Shown: positions 56,601 through 64,000 of the stretch, in pieces
Position numbering within the stretch: position 1 is the first letter of the stretch
Layout: each line of letters begins with the position of its first letter
From: Leidyana gryllorum EB-2025a
Lineage: Eukaryota; Apicomplexa
Direction of reading: 5' to 3'
Assembly: GCA_048772705.1 (NCBI GenBank)
Contig: JBLWGC010000115.1
Location: forward strand, 62,001-126,000
DNA length: 64,000 nt
Program-made: the position numbers and the translations under genes
The notes under the pieces: generated by a model
What the model was told of the DNA's origin: nothing
Databases searched by the model: none
The model's input: the letters and a program-made list of their open reading frames with translations, nothing else

Positions 56601-57965
56601 CAATGGGCGAAAACTTCCAACCATTGGATTATAGCCGTGTCGTTCGAGCCTACAGGAACGCCACTAGACGTATGCTTTTCTTCGATCATGAAGGAACGCT
56701 CGCTCCGGACCGTCGACACTTGACTGTGATTCCTGGCCAGGAAGCTCTTTCGGCAGTGGGTACCCCTCCATCGCAGGCCGTCAAGAGCGCTTTGGAAACC
56801 CTCGCCCGCGACAGCAACAACACCGTTGTTATCTTTAGTGGACGAGATCGGAAATGTCTGGAAGGCTGGTTTGGAGGTAAGTGAGCGACACCGAGACGTT
56901 ATTAAACTCCTTGCGCTCTCTGCCCAGATGTGCCTGATATTGGACTGTGCGCCGAGCATGGCTTTTATGCCAAGATACCAGCGGTCACAGGCAATCAGTG
57001 GCATTGCATGTCCGAGAACGTGGATCTGAAATGGAAGAACATCGCTTTGGAACTCATGCTTCAATACACTAGACGAACTCAGGGAGCTTTCATTGAGAAC
57101 AAGGTGAGCAGTTATTGTCCAGTTCGGCCGGTTGCTCCACCGACGGCTACTCTAATTAATTGTGTGCCATTCAAACAGGGATCGGCGTTAGTTTTTCAAT
57201 ATCGTGATGCGGACCCGGATTTCGGGAGCTGGCAAGCTAAAGAACTGGCTTCATATCTCGAGTGAGTCTGACCCGCTGCTCCGTTTCATTCACCCCTTTG
57301 CCATCAGAGAGTTCCTCTTTGGTCAGCCAGTGACAGTAACGACGGGCAAAGGATATGTAGAAGCCAAACTGCGAGGAGTCAACAAAGGCGCGGCGGTTGA
57401 GCATGTCCTAGAGAGTTTGACAACTGTATTCGGAGAACCCCAGTTCATCTTATGTGTGGGGGATGACCGCTCTGATGAAGATATGTTTGTTGCCATCGGA
57501 GAGTTAATCAGACGAAACCAGGAGCAGACTAAAGCAGACAAGCCGCGTGCCTCAAGCAGAATGGCCACTGATCTGGTGAATGAAGGTCAGGTCTTCACCG
57601 TCACGGTTGGCAAGAAGCCCTCTGCCGCACGATACTTCGTGAATGATCCCGAAGAAGTGTCAGATCTCCTCAATTCACTCAGAAGTCAGACTCATCAGGT
57701 AAAAGAGATAGAATCTGCTGCTACACTCAACTCTCAGATGGAGGGCATTGTGGATGCCGCTGCAATCGTGGGTGGTCTGCTGCGAGTCTCGGGTAGTCGA
57801 GACGACTTTGACACTACGGGCTCAGCCGAAGGCGTAGGGGTGGAGCATCTTTGGCCAGGCGCAGAATCACTATTGGGGTTAGAGCCCACTCTGGGAGCCG
57901 TGGCCGCTCATCATCACAATCAAGTAGAGCAAGAGGAGTTGCTAGAACATCTCTGCGTCGACTAA
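53607..57965 (+). CDS. TPS: CBM20-trehalose-6-phosphate synthase/phosphatase fusion
   Basis: Ten exons: 53607-54278, 54526-54960, 55012-55250, 55293-55431, 55475-55573, 55622-56215, 56279-56876, 56928-57103, 57179-57261, 57308-57965; introns 247, 51, 42, 43, 48, 63, 51, 75 and 46 nt; 1230 aa. An N-terminal CBM20 starch-binding domain (VSVVGGWPKLGDWDP) is followed by a GT20 synthase region (LLPGLHRIRD, WVHDYHLMLVPQ, FFLHVPFPSSE, RDGLNL/LAFEYI) and a HAD-type phosphatase (FFDHEGTLAP, IFSGRD, CVGDDRSDEDMF). In active GT20 enzymes an Arg and a Lys hold the nucleotide-sugar phosphates (DRLDYxKG); here the site reads DRCDQLAG, so the Lys is gone. The phosphatase DxDGT is DHEGT. Both sites may be weak, as in plant class II regulatory TPS. 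Introns of 51, 48 and 75 nt read through without a stop. Confidence 0.9.
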
Positions 57966-60900
57966 GCCAAATGAAAGCCTGTGGCTTCATAGATTGCATT
58001 GCCCAATTTTTCTCTCAAAAGATCTTCATTTTTATAGTCGGGAAGCTTCAGCAGATTGGTGCAGGTGGATGCCGTTGGCAAGTCGTTATGATCACCCCGA
58101 GGAATAATGGAGAATTTTGGATTGAGTGTACCGAAACCCTGCACGGGGAGGAGCAGAACACACAGAGAATAAGGAACCAGCTGCACCAGGCCTCGCTCTC
58201 ACCTGCAGTGGTGGTCTGTCGTTAGCCATAACGAACTCCAGAAAACGAGACTGGAAATCGGGAGTCGCCTCTTCCATGACTTTCCAGAACATTGAGATGG
58301 TCTCCGAGCCATCTGAGTATCCGCCAGCGTAAACTGTATTCCCTCGCAGATCCTCCACGCTGAAACCCTCTTTGTCAGCGCCACTGATGAGTTCGCAGAC
58401 GCCCTGGGCGTCGAAGAGGCGCAGCCAGTTGATGTCGATCACTCTGGTCAACCCTCTCCGGAAGTGCTGGACGGCTTGGTCAAAGACAGTATTCGTCAGG
58501 TAGTGCGACAGGAGCAGAACGTATTGGTGACGATTCTCACTGGAACAGTGGCATGAAGGAGTGGTCAAAACTGCTGGTGAACCTTACGTCGTCACAGGTC
58601 GCGCCGAACCATTCGGAACTAAATCCACATTGCCAGTCAACCCTCCCATTTCGCCCGACAGAGTGACAGAAAAGGTCAAACCCAACTCGGAGACATCACC
58701 CTTCACATTTGTGTCGAATGGAGGAACGAGAAGGGGGTCACTTACCTCATAGTGCTTCACGAACTGGATATTTCGGTACAACTCTGGGTCGACCACTCTC
58801 AGGTCATCGCTGGTGTTCACTTCCCCGATCACTCTATTCAAGAATAGGGAGCTGAAACGGGCTGCGCCGAGTAAAACGGACTCATATATGCCCTTCCCAA
58901 CAACCACTCCCGCCAGCTCGAACATTGTGGCAGCGTCGAACTGACACATATGTTCCTGACGGTCGCCCACTTGACCCTGATCTCGCATGCTCCAAGCCGT
59001 GGGAGACGGCACCAATGAATCGCAGTTGGCCAAGAGGAACAAACCAGCGTTGGGGTCAAATACTTCGCGGGCCAAATGCACCTACACCCAGTTCTATCAA
59101 CTCGAGGAGGCAGATCGATCTCACCAGATATTCATTGAATAGACCTCCACCATCGATTCCAGCTTCAACGGCGCCGCCCTCCTCGACAAATCTACGCAGC
59201 ACACAATGAATCAATCGAATGTCGGATGACTGACTTACTGTACGCGGAACGGTTGCTTCAAATTTGGCCGTTTCAGCAGCAGCAAACTGTCCTCCAATAT
59301 CCGGTCTCGTCTGATGACAACCAGTGGGGCTTGAGATATGTTGAATGAATGTTGCGGGCGTCCGTGATTGGAGCGATCCTCGGCAATGAGATTGTGGAAC
59401 AAAGACACCCGGCCGCGAAAGTCAATGGTTTGGGGTACTTCGCTCACCACCGTGACGATGAGAGGGAGCAAGGCACCACGATGCACTGCAGGCATACGAG
59501 TGATGCTCGATGAGCTGTCTTGATCTATATTGAGTCTACCGACTGTGGTTCTCAGTGTAGCTTCTGGACACTCCCACATCTCGAGCCCAAACTTCATCCT
59601 CCTGCAGCGTCTGTACAGACTGCGGGTGAAATGCGCCAGATCATATATTATGTATCCGGGATTCCAGGCTCTTCCGAAAACACTCTCGTGTTTCATATGG
59701 AGCACTCGAAGACACATTCCGGACTGAGCAGTCCATCGGCTCAGCACGATGATGAGACTCAGGGCCAATCTATTGAAGAAATTGCAAAAGAGTTTGTACT
59801 GCTCTTTGCTCATTGGGAATAACTGTTTGGGGTTCCCTCTCCAGACGGTCAGCGGATCACATCGCGACAGACATGCGGATGCCGAAGGGTCCGCATCCTC
59901 TGTCACCATTGAGAGGTCATCCAGTAGAATAGATCTACGCGTTAGAATGGCCACCAGTGCTCTGCATTCCAAGATTTCTTTGGCGGTCTCCGGATCGAAA
60001 CTTACTTTATCAGCAGTCCGACTTCATCAGTGAAACCCGGAGGCGGTCCGCACCGACTGACGAAAGTGTCAAGTCGACCCTCACATTCATTGAAGAAAAT
60101 CTCCCCCACTCGTTGATAAACATGAAGAAGAATGTCGGTTGAAATAACAATTTTGTCGAAAGACGGCAGATCAATGGGAGCGGTGTACCCATAGATCGAC
60201 TTTCCTTCTGCCACCGTCTGAGCTCCGTCGGTCAGATACTCGTCCGCATCTTCTTCGTCCTCATCCTCTTCCTCCATCTCATCCATAGACCCGTCCAAAA
60301 GTATCTGCCACAACACTCGTTCATTATACACCGAGTATTCGGGTATGTGTAACCGCGCTAGCGAACGAAAGTGTTTGTTGATACGAGTCAGGGAGAAGAG
60401 AACGGAGAGACGACTCATAATATTGACGTTCACATTGCCCCCAAACGAGAAAAGGTACTGAAGAACGTCACTTCGGATGGCGTCTTCCAGCTCTCGGTGA
60501 GCTCCTACATTCAGGCCACTCATTCCGTAGCTCAGCAGCTCCAATAGCAGCAGTCGCCTGCTCTCGTCATCTTCGTTCGTCGACGACGCGAATCTGGCAG
60601 CCTGCATTGTCCTTCGGGCCTCCGCTCTCGCTGCACCCAATGCGAGCAGAGCAATGTTCATACGAGTCGATAGTGGGACTTGTTGCGGAGGGTTTAAGCG
60701 TTTAAGAGCCTCCGCCATCTCAAGATCTATCAAACCGGACAGCCGCAGTGTTACGGCTCGCGCCCGCTCATCCGAAACCGGCGGCTGCCCCCAATCGGCC
60801 ATGACCTGACAGATGAGCTTTGCTCTGTCGTCATCTCGCATCTCATTTATATCCGTCCACAACGAATGGCTTAGCGGTAGACGGAGCAGACAGTTGGAGA

Positions 60901-61755
60901 CGGCAGGTCGGAGGACTGGCGACTTGATAGCTCGCCGGACACTGAGAGAGACAAAGGATGGACGCTTCTCAAACAGCTTCTCGATATGAGTCCGCACCGC
61001 CTGCAGACTCTCGGTGTCGAGGTGGTCACATGTGCAGTGCTCAATAGGGACTCCAGCGCGACTCGCCGTAAGCTTAGCCGCAATGGTGCAATCAGCCAAC
61101 AAGAGGAAATCCTCAATCACGTCAGGATTAGGCAGCGACCATACGCTCGGACCAAATGAGAGTACAATTTCTGCGACGACGCAAGCCCACATTGGCGGCA
61201 GCGCATTGTCTTTGCGACACGTTCGCCAGCCTGTGACCTCTTTGGATTGGATTGTGTACTTCATAAATCTCTCCGAGAACACTCCACCCTTTCGCCCGAG
61301 CAGCAGGACCATTAATTCTTTGGAAGAGGGGCGGAGAACAACGTTCTTTTGTTGCATCTGCTCGGCGCGATCTTGAGTCGATAGGTGGTGTCTCCGCCAA
61401 GTGGCACATAGCGGGAGGCGGGCTAAGGCCAGCAACGACAATATCTTCCTTGAGGAGTCCTTATCGCTGATTGCCGTCCTGACCAGTTCATCGCTCAACT
61501 TTGATGTGCGAGGAAGAGAGTTTAGAGGAGAGGAGAAGGGTGTTCGATACTTACGCTCAGTTGCACGACGTGACGTCTCCATAGGGCTTGTATTCTGAGG
61601 ATGGCTATACTGCGTCGAATGGCCTCCTGCCTGCTGAGAGCTGAATCATTGTATTCACGTTGAAAGTCTGCCAGTGTCTTCAGGGCTCCTGCATTTCCCA
61701 TACGGACGGGTTTCCTCTTCTGAGCAGTCTCATCCCCATCAAAGACGTATTCCAT
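57962..61755 (-). CDS. UBE3C: HECT E3 ubiquitin ligase, UBE3C/Hul5-like
   Basis: Eight exons: 61755-61555, 61498-60006, 59961-59239, 59191-59125, 59081-58746, 58700-58588, 58539-58203, 58138-57962; introns 56, 44, 47, 43, 45, 48 and 64 nt; 1148 aa (human UBE3C 1083). An IQ-like motif sits near residue 55 (ILRIQALWRRHVVQL). The C-terminal HECT domain has FVEEGG...GGGLFNEYL, LANCDSLVP, FELAGVVVGKGIYE, then YEGDVSELGLTFSV across an intron (the 45-nt intron there has no stop), ENRHQYVLLLSHYL, LISGADKEGFSVEDL and the active-site LPTASTCTNLLKLPDY. UBE3C extends ubiquitin chains on proteasome-bound substrates. The stop codon overlaps the convergent TPS stop codon. Confidence 0.92.
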
Positions 61756-61815
61756 CTTGATGCTTTTTTGGGACGGATCCTACATTGCTAAGGTCAGGCA
61801 GGCAGGCAGGCTATG

Positions 61816-62217
61816 TCAATCTTTGGACGATGTTTCCTTCCCAGGGTCTACGCTTTCCGTCAGAGCAGCCGCCCACTCCTTCTCTTTGAATCCGACCAGG
61901 ATTTTCCCGTCCGGAGCAATGAGCAACGGTCTTTTCACCATTTTTCCGTCCATGGCCAGCAGCCCGACCACTTCGTCGGGGGCCATTGAGGGCAGCTTGT
62001 CCTTCACCTTCTTCTGTCTATAGAGGACCCCATTCACATTGAAGAATGCCTTGAGTGGCAGTTTGCTCTTGGTGTGCCACTTTCGGAGCTCGAGCGCGTT
62101 CGGCTTATTCTGCACAATGTCCCTCGCCTCGTACGCAATACCGTGTTTGTCCAGCCAGGCTTTGGCCAGCCGGCAGGTACTGCAACGTGGGTAGTGGAGA
62201 AAAGTATACATTGGCAT
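61816..62217 (-). CDS. ArsC/Spx-family thioredoxin-fold protein (bacterial type)
   Basis: Single exon, 133 aa, 60 bp upstream of UBE3C on the same strand. The fold is ArsC/Spx: YTFLHYPRCSTCRLAKAWLD (redox CxxC near residues 12-15), YEARDIVQNKP, KLPLKAFFNVNGVLYR, KDKLPSM, MVKRPLLI (the conserved RP cis-Pro site) and ILVGFKEKEW. This exact string of features is typical of Firmicutes ArsC/Spx-like proteins, not of eukaryotic glutaredoxins. Lack of introns in this intron-rich setting adds to the suspicion of lateral transfer. No targeting peptide is seen. It could be a thiol oxidoreductase; arsenate reduction is not demonstrated. Confidence 0.85.
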   Translation of the reverse strand: MPMYTFLHYPRCSTCRLAKAWLDKHGIAYEARDIVQNKPNALELRKWHTKSKLPLKAFFNVNGVLYRQKKVKDKLPSMAPDEVVGLLAMDGKMVKRPLLIAPDGKILVGFKEKEWAAALTESVDPGKETSSKD

Positions 62218-62863
62218 GGTGTAAGGAAAGTGTCGCTCAAAAAGTAAGTAGGTTTGCTGGACAAAAGCAAAGGACGACTGGAGGAGTGTGGAGGAGTCTT
62301 GGGGATGAGAGCGAGGGCTACCACGCCCCCAGATATGGGCTGGCTGTCATGGGGACTCGCTAAGACCCCCTCTCGCTGTCTGTCCTGATGGATTGGGAAA
62401 GGTGATACTGAGCTCGTCTTCGCCCGATGCCTCCCCCCTGTCGCCCCCGCTGGAAATCATTTATTGATCGACCAAGAGCCACCGCTCGCCCTTCTCTGGT
62501 AGAATAGCCGTTTCCAAAGTCACCTATAATTTCATAGTCCACCATCTGTATACAAAGCATATTCGTTCTACCAGCACCACCAGTTGTGCCACAGACGTGT
62601 CCAATCTATTTAGTATGGCGGCAGCTTTTCTCTGATTCGGGCAACTCGGTTACAAATACTCGTCGTCGTCGTCGTTAAGGATACACCTGGAACGCCACTT
62701 GGGCGGTGAGTAGTGGTCAGCCAGGCACACGTCCTGTGCATGGTCGCCTAGCCGATCACTCCAATATAGACAGATCCCTTGTAGGAAACCTCAGATATAC
62801 ATAAAATAAGCGCGCCAGCGGCCGACCTTTCCATAAAGTCATAAGGGCGTGGTCTCGTGACGA
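62218..62863. other. Gene-free stretch between ArsC/Spx and subtilisin genes
   Basis: 646 bp with no supportable coding sequence. It presumably holds the 3' UTR of the subtilisin gene and the promoter of the ArsC/Spx gene. A (CGT)5 microsatellite lies at 62661-62675. A 66-codon minus-strand frame near 62360-62560 has no recognisable features. No structured RNA was recognised. Confidence 0.6.
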
Positions 62864-64000
62864 TCACTGCGCCTTGCGAGCTGCACAAGGCTTGCACTCA
62901 TCAGCGGCTGGAGGTTCCGGGGTAGTCTCATCCTGCTTTTGAGTATGCAAGACTCGCGCCGTCCGAGCCACCTTGCCCTTGATCTTATAATTCTTTTGGC
63001 CGTCAACGCTATACGCGATGAAGTCCCCCAACACGGCTCCTTCATGGTCGTCAATTTTGCCGGTAAGGGTGTACGTAGTCTTCTCGCCCGGGTTCAAGCG
63101 GCGCAACTGGAAACGCAAGTCATCCCACCTGCTTCCATCTGCGGGCTTGAGGTTCTGGGGGCGGAGTAGTTTAATGGCCGTCACTGGGTCGGGAACTCCT
63201 CCCCACAGAGTATTCGGTCGTGACATTGAAGCGACAGGAATAACTGCTTCACGCAAAACTCTTGCCATATCGTACGAATCCAGATAGGGGTTCACATTGA
63301 GTAGGAGAGCGCCTACTCCTGCCATGTAGGGGGTGGCCATAGAAGTGCCGGACTTGTCCACATACAGTGAGCGTTCGACTTTAGGGGCGCCGGTCGACCA
63401 GATAGAAGTTCCAGGAGCCCCCATTTCGACACACGTCTCTCCGTAGTTCGAATCGTATTGCATGTTTAGGTTGGATCTCATGTTGGCGACACTCAGGATG
63501 TTCGGGTAGTCCCAGCACGCATCGTAAACCCACAGTTTCCTATTAACGGGTCCCAAACTTGAGCCGTTGTTCATGGCCGCAAAGAAGAGAGGAACTCGGT
63601 TGCGCAGAAGGCCCTCGAAAGCAGCTTTCTTTCCAATCCAGATCTCGCGACCAGGCGACTCATCGATCACCCCATACCTTTCATCACACAAATTTGCTCA
63701 TTTGGTCATCTCATACACTTACGAATTGGCCGTAATATGGGCGCCGATCGACAAAGCCCAGTCCGAACACTCGGCAGTAGCGGCCTGAGTGTTCTCCAGA
63801 TTGGGTCCGTAACGTCTGCAGATTGCCAATCGCACATTTGGACCTGCTACACCAGCCACACCAATGCCGTTGTTGGGCACGGCGCCGATGATGCCCGCGC
63901 AGTGCGTTCCGTGGCCGTCGAAATCATCAGGAATCAGTCCCGTTCTGGCCTGTGTGGTCCAGCCATAAATATCGTCAATGTACCCATTTCCATCGTCATC
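62864..64000 (-). CDS. Subtilisin-like serine protease, C-terminal part (cut by window edge)
   Basis: The 5' end lies beyond the right edge. Visible exons are >64000-63723 and 63677-62864 (45-nt intron); 363 codons plus stop are present. The peptidase S8 fold is clear: [14 protein letters not shown], the catalytic-His motif [13 protein letters not shown], an oxyanion-Asn region [11 protein letters not shown] and the catalytic-Ser motif [12 protein letters not shown]. The Asp of the triad must be upstream of the window. After the protease domain comes a beta-rich C-terminal region ([20 protein letters not shown]) and a tail with CKPC. Secreted subtilisins of this kind are abundant in Perkinsus and act on host proteins; secretion cannot be checked because the N terminus is missing. 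Confidence 0.9.

Overview
The window is nuclear DNA from a protist. About 30 genes lie almost end to end on both strands. Most are split by tiny GT-AG introns, usually 36-56 nt and down to 29 nt. The gene set includes a secreted subtilisin with a cysteine-bearing tail, secreted VWA/integrin-like proteins, a CBM20-trehalose-phosphate synthase fusion and heavily compacted housekeeping genes. This fits a perkinsozoan alveolate (Perkinsus) best. That assignment is inference from gene content and intron style; no rRNA gene or certain spliced leader is present. Exon joins were made by hand. Every multi-exon model closes into one open frame and matches the expected family order at the joins. I found no tRNA or rRNA gene.

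Layout. 1-15035 (minus): the start of a secreted protein cut by the left edge, then a near-complete midasin (MDN1, 4929 aa) with one 44-nt intron. 15148-17440 (plus): two tandem secreted VWA/integrin-beta-like proteins. 17441-19208: the only long gene-free stretch, unusually rich in short palindromes and hairpins. 19209-27510: exosome RRP4 (plus), a PH-like plus protein kinase (minus), an unknown basic protein (plus), then a tight minus-strand file RRP40 > ARP6 > secreted protein with gaps of 13 and 6 bp. 27547-32998 (plus): proteasome PSMA1, DED1/DDX3 helicase, KEOPS subunit CGI121 and, 4 bp later, a MYG1 homologue that lacks its metal ligands. 32986-43927 (minus): MetAP1 > large LEA/DUF3712-like membrane protein > CTR9-like TPR protein > metallo-beta-lactamase phosphodiesterase. 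43960-49607 (plus): SmF, RMD1/DUF155 protein, MOK-like kinase, GCN5 and a small lysine-rich protein. 49610-51897 (minus): CNNM-type CBS protein. 51942-57965 (plus): an unrecognised deaminase-fold protein, then trehalose-6-phosphate synthase 9 bp later. 57962-62217 (minus): bacterial-type ArsC/Spx protein > UBE3C-like HECT ligase. 62864-64000 (minus): 3' part of a subtilisin.

Working together. Many genes serve RNA and chromatin metabolism: exosome cap RRP4 and RRP40, midasin, DED1, SmF, CGI121, CTR9, GCN5 and ARP6. Same-strand neighbours are 4-127 bp apart, divergent start codons 32-112 bp apart, and convergent coding ends overlap or nearly touch. Such spacing leaves little room for separate promoters. 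It suggests shared bidirectional promoters and polycistronic transcripts resolved by trans-splicing. Points most worth a second look are the deaminase-like protein, the degenerate MYG1 and TPS enzymes, the bacterial-type ArsC/Spx gene, the structured long intron in PSMA1 and the palindrome island.
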